Source: Arthrobacter sp. Soc17.1.1.1
GTDB lineage: Bacteria; Actinomycetota; Actinomycetes; Actinomycetales; Micrococcaceae
Assembly (NCBI RefSeq): GCF_036867195.1
Contig: NZ_JBAJII010000001.1
Location: forward strand, 3,224,001 to 3,288,000
DNA: 64,000 bases
Direction of reading: 5' to 3'
Positions 8,634 to 17,501 of the stretch are shown here, one piece after another (positions within the stretch are counted from its first letter, which is position 1; each line of letters opens with the position of its first letter). Below the pieces are notes generated by a model, which searched no databases, was not told the DNA's origin, and was given only the letters and a program-made list of their open reading frames with translations. Position numbers and translations under genes: made by a program.

Positions 8634-10610
8634 ATGGGGAAACTTCACCGCGCCACGTCCGTGCTGACCACCGCCGTTCTCGCACTGAGCCTTGCAGCAT
8701 GCACCGACGACCGTCCCACGGCCGAGGACGCCGCCCGCACGCTGGCCGAAGGGCTGGGCCGGCTCGACGTCGGTCAGTCCTCCTTCGGCTCCCTGGAATC
8801 GTCCGAGGTGACCGGCCGGCTCGCCGCGATCACGGAGGGCTTCGCACCCGGGGCGCCCCGGGTGACGGTGGCAGGCGTGGAGGAGACGGGCGAGGACAGC
8901 GCGAGAGCCACCCTCGACTACGTCTGGGACCTCGACGCCTCGGACTCCGACTGGACCTACAGCACCACGGCGGACCTGACGCGCGTGGAGGACGTGTGGC
9001 AGGCCGCGTGGGACCCGGCGGTGTTCGTCCCGAACCTCCTGCCGGAGGAGAAACTGACGCTGACGCGGGTGCCCGGCGACCGCGGTGACATCACCGGCGC
9101 GCGCGGCGAGGTGATCGTCACCCAGCGGCCCGTCATCAGGGTCGGGATCGACAAGACGCGCGTCCCCGCCGAGCAGCAGGCGGCGTCCGCCCGGGCCCTC
9201 GCGGCACTGCTCGAGGTGGATCCCGCGGACTACGAGCAGCAGGTCACGGGCGCCGGCGCCGAGGCCTTCGTCGTCGCCCTCGTGCTGCGCGACGACGCCA
9301 CCCGCACGGTGACCGACGCGCAGATCGACGCCGTCCCCGGCGCCCTGCGGCAGGCCGACACCCTCGAGCTCGCACCGACCCGCACCTTCGCCCGCGAACT
9401 GCTCGGCGGCGTCGGCGAGGCGACCGAGGAACTGGTGGAGCAGTCCGGCGGCGCCGTCACGGCCGGGGACGTCACCGGCCTCGGCGGCCTTCAGCTGCAG
9501 CACAACGCCCGGCTCGCCGGGACACCCGGCCTGGAGGTCAACGCGGCGCCCGTCGACGCCCCGGCCACACCGACGCAGCGGCTGTTCGCCAAGCCGCCCG
9601 TGGACGGGACGGACCTCGCGACCACGCTCGATCCCCGCCTGCAGAGCCTCGGCGAGCAGGTGCTCGCGGACGAGCCCTCGGCGTCGTCGATCGTGGCCAT
9701 CCGCCCCAGCACCGGCGAGATCCTCGCCGCCGCCAACGGCCCGGGCAGCGAGGGGCTGCAGACGGCGCTGCTCGGGCAGTACCCGCCGGGATCCACGTTC
9801 AAGGTGGCCACGAGCCTCGCACTCCTGCGGAAGGGCTTCACCCCCCAGACGCCCACCGACTGCGCCGAGGAGGTGACGGTGGACGGCCGGACGTTCAACA
9901 ACGCCAGCACCTACCCGTCCCGGTTCCTCGGCACCATCCCGCTGCTCGAGACCTTCGCGCAGTCCTGCAACACGGGGTTCATCTCCGCGCGGGACAGGAT
10001 CACCCAGGCCGATCTCGCCGGCGCAGCCACCGACCTGGGTATCGGCGTCGAGGCGAGCATCGGTACGCCCGCGTTCTTCGGTTCCGTACCCACCGAGGCG
10101 GAGGGCACGGCGCACGCCGCCGCCATGATCGGACAGGGCGAGGTCCTCGTCTCACCCCTCTCGCTCGCCACCATGGCCGCATCCGTCGGCGCCGGCTCAC
10201 GCGTCACGCCGACGCTCCTGGCACCCGGCGGGTCCACGGCCCCGGACCCCGGGTCCGAGGACGCCGCGGCGACGGCGGCACCCACCAGCGACGCCACGGC
10301 GTCGGCCACCGCCGAACCGGAGGCGGCACCGAGCGCCTTCACGGCCGCCGAGTCCACGATGCTGAAGACCCTCATGGCGGCCGTCGTCGCCCAGGGCGGC
10401 GCGCAGCTGCTGAAGGACGTACCGGGCGAGCCCGTCCTGGCCAAGACGGGCACCGCGGAGTTCGGCAGCGAGACCCCGCCCCGCACCCACGCGTGGGTGG
10501 TCGCCCTGCAGGGCGACCTCGCCGTCGCCGTCTTCGTCGAGGAGGGCGAGCTCGGCTCCACGTCCGGCGGTCCCCTCATGCAGGCGTTCCTCGCGGGAGC
10601 CGCCGCCTAA
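8634..10610 (+). CDS. Class B penicillin-binding protein (peptidoglycan D,D-transpeptidase), lipoprotein type
   Basis: 658 residues. The signal segment ends in the lipobox LAAC, so the protein is probably lipid-anchored on the outer face of the membrane. An NTF2-like MecA-type N-terminal domain (about 30-150) precedes a PBP-dimer-like domain and the C-terminal transpeptidase. The three active-site motifs are present: STFK (Ser387, Lys390), SCN at about 444 and KTG at about 604. It should cross-link peptidoglycan stem peptides, and the domain order resembles the PbpA/PBP2a-type lineage. A low-complexity Ala/Thr stretch interrupts the transpeptidase domain shortly before KTG. The ATG at 8625 (MARMGKL) is an equally possible start; I favour 8634 from its -10 spacing. 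No SEDS partner is adjacent. Confidence 0.93.
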   Translation: MGKLHRATSVLTTAVLALSLAACTDDRPTAEDAARTLAEGLGRLDVGQSSFGSLESSEVTGRLAAITEGFAPGAPRVTVAGVEETGEDSARATLDYVWDLDASDSDWTYSTTADLTRVEDVWQAAWDPAVFVPNLLPEEKLTLTRVPGDRGDITGARGEVIVTQRPVIRVGIDKTRVPAEQQAASARALAALLEVDPADYEQQVTGAGAEAFVVALVLRDDATRTVTDAQIDAVPGALRQADTLELAPTRTFARELLGGVGEATEELVEQSGGAVTAGDVTGLGGLQLQHNARLAGTPGLEVNAAPVDAPATPTQRLFAKPPVDGTDLATTLDPRLQSLGEQVLADEPSASSIVAIRPSTGEILAAANGPGSEGLQTALLGQYPPGSTFKVATSLALLRKGFTPQTPTDCAEEVTVDGRTFNNASTYPSRFLGTIPLLETFAQSCNTGFISARDRITQADLAGAATDLGIGVEASIGTPAFFGSVPTEAEGTAHAAAMIGQGEVLVSPLSLATMAASVGAGSRVTPTLLAPGGSTAPDPGSEDAAATAAPTSDATASATAEPEAAPSAFTAAESTMLKTLMAAVVAQGGAQLLKDVPGEPVLAKTGTAEFGSETPPRTHAWVVALQGDLAVAVFVEEGELGSTSGGPLMQAFLAGAAA

Positions 10611-10698
10611 CAGCCACCGGCCCGCCGCGGAGGCCGGGCCGTCCACTTCGACGACATGGGGGGTCGGATCAGCACAGTGAACGCAGTAGCTTGATCAT

Positions 10699-10725
10699 CC
10701 CCCGGCGCCACACGTGCGCCGGGGG
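10699..10725 (+). terminator. GC-rich hairpin between PBP and flotillin-like genes
   Basis: Ten-bp stem CCCCCGGCGC/GCGCCGGGGG with a 7-nt loop, 30 nt before the next GTG start. It may terminate the PBP transcript or structure the next gene's leader. A weaker 7-bp stem lies at 10618-10641. Confidence 0.5.
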
Positions 10726-10754
10726 CCATTCGAAGACCGTTGAAAGGGTCGCAA

Positions 10755-12242
10755 GTGGATCTCACGTTCATCCCGCTCATCATCGGCGCGGTGGTGTTGC
10801 TCGTCGCCATCGTCGTCGCCGTCGTGCTCGCCCGCATGGCGCTGCACATCGCCAGCCCGGACCAGGCGCTCATCATCTCGTCCAAGGACAGCAAGGGGCA
10901 GCCGGACCCCGACAGCCAGCGCGTCGTCTTCGGCCGCATCTTCATCAACCCGTTCTCGCAGCGCGCCTACCCGCTGTCCCTCGCCTCACGCCAGGTGTCC
11001 CTGCGCATCGAGGGCATCTCCAAGAACGGCATCAAGCTCCACCTGACCGGCGTGGCCCAGGTGAAGGTGGGCGGGGACGCCGACGCCGTCCGCAAGGCGG
11101 CCCAGCGCTTCCTCAACCAGCAGGACGCCATCGACCACTACACCCAGGAGACCCTCTCGGGCTCACTGCGCTCCATCGTGGGAACCCTGACGGTCGAATC
11201 GATCATCCGGGACCGCGCCACCTTCGCCAAGAGCGTGAAGGAGGAGGCGGAGCACTCGATGCACAACCAGGGCCTGGAGATCGACACCTTCCAGATCCAG
11301 TCCGTCGACGACGACTCCGGCTACCTGAAGAACCTCGGCCGGCCCGAGGCGGCACTGGCGGAACGCAACGCGAAGATCGCCGAGGCCCGGTCCATGCAGG
11401 AGTCCGAGCAGGCACGCGCCCTGTCCGACGAGCAGGTGGCCCTCGCGCAGCAGCAGCTGATCATCCGGCGCGCGGAGCTGAAGGAGGAGGCGGACGCACG
11501 CCAGGCGCGTGCCGACGCCTCGGGCCCGCTCGCGCAGGCGGAACAGCAGGAGCAGGTCATCATGCGGGAGCAGCAGGTCGCCCAGCGGCGCGCCGAACTC
11601 CGCGAGCGCGAGCTCGACACCGAGGTGCGCAAGCCCGCCGACGCCGAGAAGTACCGCCTCATCCAGCAGGCGGACGCGAAGCTCGAGGAACGCCGTCGTG
11701 CGTCCGAGGCCAGCGAGATCGAGGCCCGCGTCGACCTCTCACGGCGCAAGCTCGTCGCCGAGGGTGACCGCGTGGCGGCCGAGGCGGATGCCGCGGCCAA
11801 CACCGCCCGCGGCACCGCCGAGGCGGCGATCAACGAGGCCAGGGGCCGTGCGGACGCCGCCGTCATCGCGTCCCGCGGTGAGGCGGAGGCCGGGTCCACG
11901 GAGGCCCGCGGCAAGGCCGAGGCCGCCGGCATCGCAGCCCAGGCGGAGGCCTACGAGAAGTTCAACCAGGCCGCCATCCTGTCGAAGGTCCTCGAGGTCC
12001 TCCCCGCGATGGCCCGCGAGATCGCAGCCCCCATGTCCGCGATCGACACCATGACCGTGGTCTCGAACGATGGTGCGAGCCAGCTCAGCAAGAACGTCTC
12101 GAGCGGCGTCCACCAGACCACCCAGCTGGTCAAGGACACCACGGGACTCGACATCATCGCGCTCCTCGGCGACCTGATGAAGAACACCGAGAAGGTCGGG
12201 CTGAACGGCTCGAGCAGGTCCGGCGCCGACGACGGCTCCTAG
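10755..12242 (+). CDS. Flotillin-like SPFH domain protein
   Basis: 495 residues. An N-terminal transmembrane segment (about residues 5-28) anchors an SPFH/band 7 domain (about 40-200). A long Ala/Glu/Arg-rich coiled coil follows (about 210-400), with repeated EARG(R/K)A(D/E)A segments, then a C-terminal flotillin-type region. Flotillins scaffold membrane microdomains and form large oligomers. The GTG at 10755 is preferred because AAAGGG lies 6 nt before it; the TTG at 10740 lacks a ribosome site. No NfeD-type partner is adjacent. The gene is alone and ends in a strong terminator. Confidence 0.9.
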   Translation: MDLTFIPLIIGAVVLLVAIVVAVVLARMALHIASPDQALIISSKDSKGQPDPDSQRVVFGRIFINPFSQRAYPLSLASRQVSLRIEGISKNGIKLHLTGVAQVKVGGDADAVRKAAQRFLNQQDAIDHYTQETLSGSLRSIVGTLTVESIIRDRATFAKSVKEEAEHSMHNQGLEIDTFQIQSVDDDSGYLKNLGRPEAALAERNAKIAEARSMQESEQARALSDEQVALAQQQLIIRRAELKEEADARQARADASGPLAQAEQQEQVIMREQQVAQRRAELRERELDTEVRKPADAEKYRLIQQADAKLEERRRASEASEIEARVDLSRRKLVAEGDRVAAEADAAANTARGTAEAAINEARGRADAAVIASRGEAEAGSTEARGKAEAAGIAAQAEAYEKFNQAAILSKVLEVLPAMAREIAAPMSAIDTMTVVSNDGASQLSKNVSSGVHQTTQLVKDTTGLDIIALLGDLMKNTEKVGLNGSSRSGADDGS

Positions 12243-12254
12243 CCCTCCACGGAC

Positions 12255-12294
12255 GGAAAGGGCCGTCACCGCCTCGGCGGTGACGGCCCTTTCC
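12255..12294 (+). terminator. Strong terminator hairpin after flotillin-like gene
   Basis: Perfect 19-bp stem beginning GGAAAGGGCCGTCACCGCC with a 2-nt nominal loop, 12 nt after the stop codon. Confidence 0.88.
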
Positions 12295-12349
12295 GCTGCC
12301 CGGCGCCCTGGCTGCGCCGCGCCCCCTTCCCAAAACCGGTGACGCCCCC

Positions 12350-12355
12350 TACAGT
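12350..12355 (+). promoter_or_regulatory. Candidate -10 (TACAGT) of the permease operon
   Basis: TACAGT lies 9 bp upstream of the inverted repeat at 12365. No convincing -35 is visible. Confidence 0.4.
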
Positions 12356-12364
12356 GATCCGAGT

Positions 12365-12383
12365 AAATGAATGCCATTCATTT
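12365..12383. promoter_or_regulatory. 19-bp inverted repeat, candidate TetR-type operator
   Basis: AAATGAATG-C-CATTCATTT is perfectly symmetric and lies just downstream of the candidate -10 of the permease operon. Its geometry resembles TetR-family operators. No TetR gene is in the window, so the regulator is unknown. Confidence 0.6.
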
Positions 12384-12494
12384 TGAGGTGCGGGTCACGC
12401 CCGCCCGCGGTCGGACATCCCTCCGGCCGCACCCGCCCCGGTGGACGACGTCGATGACGCGATGCGTCCACCCTCCTGAGGAAGGCCGACCACC

Positions 12495-14045
12495 GTGCCC
12501 ATATCGCCCAGCCAGACCGCGACCTCGGGGGCCGGCTCCGCCGGCGGGACGGGGACCTCCCCGAAGGGACTCGCCCGCGGCCAGCTCGGACTGCTCGCCA
12601 TCGTCATCATCGGCATCTCGACGATCGCGCCCGCCTATGTCCTGACCAGCACGCTGGGCCTCACGGTCGCCGAGATCGGCGTCCACCTGCCCGCCATCTT
12701 CCTCGTCGGGTTCATCCCCATGTTCCTCGTCGCCCTCGCCTACAAGGAACTCAACGCCGACTCACCGGACAGCGGGACCACCTTCACCTGGGTCACGAAG
12801 GCCTTCGGTCCCTTCGTGGGATGGATGGGCGGCTGGGGACTGCTCGCCGCGAACATCATCGTCCTGTCCAACCTGGCCGGCGTGGCCGTCGACTTCTTCT
12901 ACCTGTTCCTCGGACAACTCACCGGCGACCCCTCGATCGCCGACCTGACGGCGAACAAGGCCGTCAACATCGTCACCTGCCTGATCTTCATGGGGGCAGC
13001 GGTCTGGGTGTCCTGCCGGGGCATCCGCACCACGCGCACGGTGCAGTACGTCCTCGTCGGCTTCCAGCTGCTCGTCCTCGCCTGGTACACCGTCCAGGCC
13101 TTCGCACGGATCGCGGCCGGTGGCGCCTCCGGCCCCGCCTTCAGCTGGGAGTGGTTCAACCCCCTGGGCATCGAGAGCTTCTCCGCCTTCGCCGCCGGCC
13201 TGTCGCTGTCCATCTTCGCGTTCTGGGGCTGGGACGTCTGCCTCACCGTGAGCGAGGAAGCCACCGACGGACGCCGGACGTCCGGGCTGGCCGCCACCGT
13301 CGCGGCGGTCGCCATCCTCGTGATCTACCTCCTCGGGTCCATCGCGACCGTGATGTTCGCAGGCCTCGGTGACACCGGCATCGGACTGAACAACCCGGAC
13401 AACTCCGAGAACGTGTTCACCTCGCTCGCCGCCCCCGTGATGGGCCCGTTCGCGATCCTCCTGTCGCTGGCCGTCCTCTCGAGCTGCGGCGCGTCGCTGC
13501 AGTCGACCTTCGTCTCGCCCGCCCGCACGCTCCTCGCCATGGGCTACTACCGAGCCCTACCGGGCCGGTTCGCGCGCGTCAGCACCCGCTTCAACTCGCC
13601 GGTCTACGCGACGGTCTTCTCCGGGGTCGTCTCGGCCGCCTTCTACGTCCTGATGCGCCTGATCAGCGAGAACGTCCTCAACGACACCATCCAGGCGCTC
13701 GGCCTGATGATCTGCTTCTACTACGGGCTGACCGCCCTCGCCTGCGTCTGGTACTTCAGGGACTCGCTGTTGAGCAGCCCCCGGAACATGGTCTACCGGC
13801 TCTGTGCGCCGCTCCTCGGCGGGATCGGGCTGATCGTCGTCTTCCTCCAGACCGCCGTGGACAGCTGGGACCCCGCTTTCGGCAGCGGATCCGAGCTCTT
13901 CGGCATCGGCCTCGTCTTCGTGATCGGCATCGGCATCCTCGTGGCCGGCGCCGTCGTCATGCTCGTCGTCCACCGGCGCAGCCCCGACTTCTTCCACGGC
14001 CGGACACTCACCAGGGACTCGTCGTCGCTCGTCCTCGACGACTGA
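12495..14045 (+). CDS. APC superfamily amino acid/polyamine permease
   Basis: 516 residues with about twelve hydrophobic helices. The first carries the APC signature IIGISTIAPAYVLTSTLG, and TFTWVTKAFGPFVGWMGGW matches the conserved loop after helix 2. Such proteins import amino acids or polyamines, usually by proton symport. The GTG start at 12495 has GAGGAAGG about 10 nt upstream. The following genes encode an agmatine deiminase-type hydrolase and an amidase with little space between, so the natural substrate may be agmatine or a related guanidino or amide compound; this is inference from context. An inverted repeat and candidate -10 lie upstream at 12350-12383. Confidence 0.92.
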   Translation: MPISPSQTATSGAGSAGGTGTSPKGLARGQLGLLAIVIIGISTIAPAYVLTSTLGLTVAEIGVHLPAIFLVGFIPMFLVALAYKELNADSPDSGTTFTWVTKAFGPFVGWMGGWGLLAANIIVLSNLAGVAVDFFYLFLGQLTGDPSIADLTANKAVNIVTCLIFMGAAVWVSCRGIRTTRTVQYVLVGFQLLVLAWYTVQAFARIAAGGASGPAFSWEWFNPLGIESFSAFAAGLSLSIFAFWGWDVCLTVSEEATDGRRTSGLAATVAAVAILVIYLLGSIATVMFAGLGDTGIGLNNPDNSENVFTSLAAPVMGPFAILLSLAVLSSCGASLQSTFVSPARTLLAMGYYRALPGRFARVSTRFNSPVYATVFSGVVSAAFYVLMRLISENVLNDTIQALGLMICFYYGLTALACVWYFRDSLLSSPRNMVYRLCAPLLGGIGLIVVFLQTAVDSWDPAFGSGSELFGIGLVFVIGIGILVAGAVVMLVVHRRSPDFFHGRTLTRDSSSLVLDD

Positions 14046-14127
14046 GCGCCTGCCGGTGGCCTCCGGCTCCGGCACTCCCCCGATCCAGCATGCTCCGATC
14101 CAGCACTCCCGATCCAGAAGGACTCCA

Positions 14128-15243
14128 GTGAACACCCGACACCACGACGACGCACCCACCCTTCCGGCGGAAGCGTCCCCCGGACGAGCGATGCCCACGG
14201 GACTCCAGAGGATGCCCGCGGAGTGGGAGCCCCACGACCGCACGTGGATGGCCTTCCCCCCGGCCAATGACACCTTCGGCTCCGACGGAAGCGGGACCCT
14301 CGCCCGGGCGCGGAACGCCTGGGTGCGCGTCGCGCAGGTCGTCGCCCGCCACGAGCCGGTGACGGTCCTGGCCGATCCCGCCGACACCGAGGCGGCCGCC
14401 GCACTCCTCGGAGGGGGCATCACGGTCGAACCGGTGCCGCTGGACGATGCGTGGCTGCGTGACTCCGGACCCACGTTCGTCCAGGGCCAGGACGGCGCGG
14501 TCGCCGGCGTCGACTGGCTGTTCAACGGGTGGGGTGCCCAGCACTGGGCGGCCTGGTCCAGGGACCGGCACGTGGGACGCGCGGTGGCGGATCTGGCCGG
14601 GGTGCAGGTCCTCGGGAGCGGACTCGTCAACGAGGGCGGCGGTTTCCACGTGGACGGACGCGGCACCGTCCTGCTGACGGAGACCGTCCAGCTCGATCCT
14701 GGCCGCAATCCCGGGGCCACCCGGGAGTCCGTCGAGACCGAGATCCACGCCCGGCTCGGCACCCGCCACGCCGTCTGGCTCCCCCGGGGCCTCACGCGGG
14801 ACTACGGGGAGTTCGGCACCCGCGGGCATGTCGACATCGTCGCCGCCTTCACCCCGGCGGGCTCGCTCCTCGTCCACCGGCAGGACGACCCGGGGCATCC
14901 GGACCACGGGGTGACCCGCGAGATCAGGGCCGTCCTGGCGTCCTCCACGGACGCCGACGGCCGCCCGCTGCCGATCATCGACGTGCCGGCCCCGACGGTC
15001 ACCCACGACGACGACGGGATCGTCGACTGGTCCTACCTCAACCACTACGTCGCGAACGACGTGGTGGTGCTCTGCGCCTTCGACGACCCGAACGACGCCG
15101 TGGCCGCGGGGATCCTGCAGGACGCGTATCCCGGCCGCACCGTCGAGCTCGTCGATGCGCGCGACATCTTCGCCTTCGGCGGCGGCATCCACTGCATCAC
15201 GCAGCAGCAGCCGGCCCCGCGCCGTGCGGGCGGCGGTCTCTGA
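14128..15243 (+). CDS. Agmatine deiminase family protein (agmatine iminohydrolase type)
   Basis: 371 residues, the normal size for peptidyl-arginine-deiminase-like agmatine deiminases, which convert agmatine to N-carbamoylputrescine and ammonia. The family motifs are intact: EWEPHDRTWMAFP near the start, DDAWLRDSGPTFV, EGGGFHVDG, RGHVDIVAAF and the C-terminal GGGIHCITQQQP with the catalytic Cys. The GTG at 14128 has GAAGGA 5 nt upstream; an upstream in-frame stretch is low-complexity. The stop codon overlaps the next gene's ATG (TGATG), so the deiminase and amidase are translationally coupled. Related deiminases accept other guanidines, so agmatine is the likely but unproved substrate. Confidence 0.9.
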   Translation: MNTRHHDDAPTLPAEASPGRAMPTGLQRMPAEWEPHDRTWMAFPPANDTFGSDGSGTLARARNAWVRVAQVVARHEPVTVLADPADTEAAAALLGGGITVEPVPLDDAWLRDSGPTFVQGQDGAVAGVDWLFNGWGAQHWAAWSRDRHVGRAVADLAGVQVLGSGLVNEGGGFHVDGRGTVLLTETVQLDPGRNPGATRESVETEIHARLGTRHAVWLPRGLTRDYGEFGTRGHVDIVAAFTPAGSLLVHRQDDPGHPDHGVTREIRAVLASSTDADGRPLPIIDVPAPTVTHDDDGIVDWSYLNHYVANDVVVLCAFDDPNDAVAAGILQDAYPGRTVELVDARDIFAFGGGIHCITQQQPAPRRAGGGL

Positions 15244-17003
15244 TGGGCTTCGACGTGGTGGAGGCGACCGTCGCGGCGTCGAGGGAGGCCCTGCGCACGG
15301 GCGCGATGACGAGCGAGCAGCTCGTCACCGAGTACCTCCGGCGCATCGAGGCGTTCGACCGGGGCGGACCCCGCCTGAACTCCGTCGTCGTGCTCAATCC
15401 CGATGCACTGGACGAGGCGCGCGCGTCGGACCGCCGTCGTGCAGCCGGGCGGGTGCTGGGCCCGCTCGACGGCATCCCCTACACGGCGAAGAACAGCTAC
15501 AAGGTCGAGGGCCTCACCGTCGCGGCCGGGTCGCCCGCCTTCCGTGATCTGGTGGCCCGGCAGGACGCCTTCACCATCGGGCGCCTGCGCGGTGCCGGGG
15601 CGGTCCTGATCGGCCTCACGAACATGCCGCCCATGGCCAACGGCGGCATGCAGCGCGGGCTCTACGGCCGCGCCGAGAGCCCCTACAACGCCGACTACCT
15701 CACGGCAGCGTTCGCCTCCGGCTCCTCGAACGGGTCGGGGACCGCGACGGCCGCGAGCTTCGCCGCCTTCGGCCTCGCCGAGGAGACGTGGTCCTCGGGC
15801 CGGGCACCCGCCTCCAACAACGGACTGTGCGCCTACACGCCGTCCCGCGGGGTCATCTCCGTGCGCGGCAACTGGCCCCTGGTCCCCACCATGGACGTGG
15901 TGGTGCCGCATGCCCGCACCATGGCGGACCTCCTCGAGGTCCTGGACGTCGTCGTCGCGGACGACACCGAGACGCGCGGCGACTTCTGGAGGATGCAGCC
16001 CTGGCTCCCCATCCCCCCGGCGTCGGCGCTCCGGCCCGCTTCCTACACCGCCCTCCACCCGGACGGGGTCAGCGAGGCGCGCCGGGTCCTCGCCGGCAGG
16101 CGCCTGGGCGTCCCCCGCATGTACATCAACGCCGACCCGGACGCCGGGACCGGCGACGCGCCGGGTATCGGCGGGCCGACCGGCCGGCGCATCGCCACCC
16201 GCCCGTCCGTCATCGCGCTCTGGGAGGCGGCCCGCCGCGACCTGGAGGATGCGGGGGCGATCGTGGTCGAGGTCGACTTCCCCGTCGTCTCCAACTACGA
16301 GGGCGACCGCCCGGAAGCACCGACCATCTCCACGCGCGGCCTCGTGAGCCGGGACTTCCTGCGCCGGGAGATCACGGACCTGTCCTCATGGGCATGGCAC
16401 GACTTCCTGCAGGCCAACGGCGATCCCGCGCTCTCCAGCCTCGCCGACGTCGACGGCTCGACGATCTTCCCCCCACCGGAGGGAGCCCTCCCCGACCGCT
16501 ATCACGGCTTCGACGACGACATCACCGGCTACCCGGCGCATCTGCGCGAGAACGCCATCAGCGCCCTGACGGACATCCCGCACCTCGAGGAAGGACTCCG
16601 GGGACTCGAGGAGACGCGGCGGCTGGACCTCGACCACTGGATGGAACGGCACGGACTCGACGCCGTGGTCTTCCCGGCGGCCGCGGACATCGCCCCGGCC
16701 GACAGCGACCGGGACCCCGCGTCGGCGGACATCGCCTGGCGCAACGGGGTCTGGGTCTCCAACGGCAACCTGGTGCCGCGGCACCTGGGCATCCCGACGG
16801 TCACCGTACCCATGGGACTGCTCGAGGACCTGCGGATGCCGGTGGGCCTGACCTTCGCGGGGCCCGCCTACGCCGACACGAGCCTGCTCGAACTGGCGGC
16901 CGCGTTCGAACGCATCGGGGCGTCCCGGCGCGTCACACCGCCCCGGACGCCGCGTCTGGCACCATCAGCCGATGCCGGCCGGCCCGGCGGGCTTCAGCGG
17001 TAG
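15243..17003 (+). CDS. Amidase signature family protein coupled to agmatine deiminase
   Basis: 586 residues, on the long side for the family, with an insertion in the second half. The Ser-cisSer-Lys triad can be placed at Lys83 (YTAKNSYKVEG), Ser162 (ASGSSNGSG) and Ser185. The loop around the nucleophile reads EETWSSGRAPA instead of the usual GTDTGGS(I/V)R.P, so the oxyanion loop is altered. The spacing Ser162-Ser185 equals that in the second amidase at 25.5 kb. It overlaps the agmatine deiminase stop. A plausible role is hydrolysing the deiminase product, although N-carbamoylputrescine is normally handled by nitrilase-fold enzymes. It overlaps the convergent YccF gene by 10 bp. Confidence 0.85.
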   Translation: MGFDVVEATVAASREALRTGAMTSEQLVTEYLRRIEAFDRGGPRLNSVVVLNPDALDEARASDRRRAAGRVLGPLDGIPYTAKNSYKVEGLTVAAGSPAFRDLVARQDAFTIGRLRGAGAVLIGLTNMPPMANGGMQRGLYGRAESPYNADYLTAAFASGSSNGSGTATAASFAAFGLAEETWSSGRAPASNNGLCAYTPSRGVISVRGNWPLVPTMDVVVPHARTMADLLEVLDVVVADDTETRGDFWRMQPWLPIPPASALRPASYTALHPDGVSEARRVLAGRRLGVPRMYINADPDAGTGDAPGIGGPTGRRIATRPSVIALWEAARRDLEDAGAIVVEVDFPVVSNYEGDRPEAPTISTRGLVSRDFLRREITDLSSWAWHDFLQANGDPALSSLADVDGSTIFPPPEGALPDRYHGFDDDITGYPAHLRENAISALTDIPHLEEGLRGLEETRRLDLDHWMERHGLDAVVFPAAADIAPADSDRDPASADIAWRNGVWVSNGNLVPRHLGIPTVTVPMGLLEDLRMPVGLTFAGPAYADTSLLELAAAFERIGASRRVTPPRTPRLAPSADAGRPGGLQR

Positions 17004-17395
17004 GTGGGCAGGTAGGTGCCCGACGACGGCACGATCACCTTGCCGAGCGGTGCCAGCGAGACCGGGATGAGCTTGAGGTTGGCGAGCCCCAGCGGGATGC
17101 CGATGATGCTGACGAACATCGGGATGGCCGTGAGCACGTGCCCGATGGCGATCCAGATCCCGGCCACGAGCAGCCAGATGACGTTCCCCACCGCGGTGAA
17201 GCCGTTCGAGGGCCCGCCCCGGTTCACGACCGTCTGGCCGAAGGGCCACAGCGCGTAGATGCCGATCCTGAACGAGGCCACACCGAACGGGATGGTCACG
17301 ATCAGCAGGCAGCAGATGATCCCTGCCGCGAAGTAGCCGAGGGCGAGCCAGATGCCGCCGAACAGCAGCCAGATGACGTTCAGGAGTGTGCTCAT
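16994..17395 (-). CDS. YccF domain-containing membrane protein
   Basis: 133 residues with two copies of a hydrophobic repeat: LLNVIWLLFGGIWLALGYF near the N-terminus and GNVIWLLVAGIWIAIGHVL in the middle, each followed by a short hydrophobic stretch ending near PFG or PLG. This is the YccF (DUF307) pattern. The inner membrane location follows from the helices; the molecular role of the family is unknown. The ATG at 17393-17395 begins the first repeat. The terminator of the helicase gene lies just upstream, so this gene is probably transcribed from its own promoter. Its end overlaps the convergent amidase gene. Confidence 0.88.
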   Translation of the reverse strand: MSTLLNVIWLLFGGIWLALGYFAAGIICCLLIVTIPFGVASFRIGIYALWPFGQTVVNRGGPSNGFTAVGNVIWLLVAGIWIAIGHVLTAIPMFVSIIGIPLGLANLKLIPVSLAPLGKVIVPSSGTYLPTYR

Positions 17396-17441
17396 GCGCC
17401 CATTGTTCCGCACACGCCCCGGCGGCGCACCACCCCGACGG

Positions 17442-17481
17442 ACGGAAGGACCCCTACCCGGGCGGGCAGGGGTCCTTCCGT
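17442..17481 (-). terminator. Terminator of the DEAD-box helicase gene
   Basis: Fourteen-bp stem ACGGAAGGACCCCT/AGGGGTCCTTCCGT with a 12-nt GC-rich loop, 20 nt beyond the helicase stop. Confidence 0.75.
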
Positions 17482-17501
17482 TCATGCGGGGAACCGGCGG
17501 G

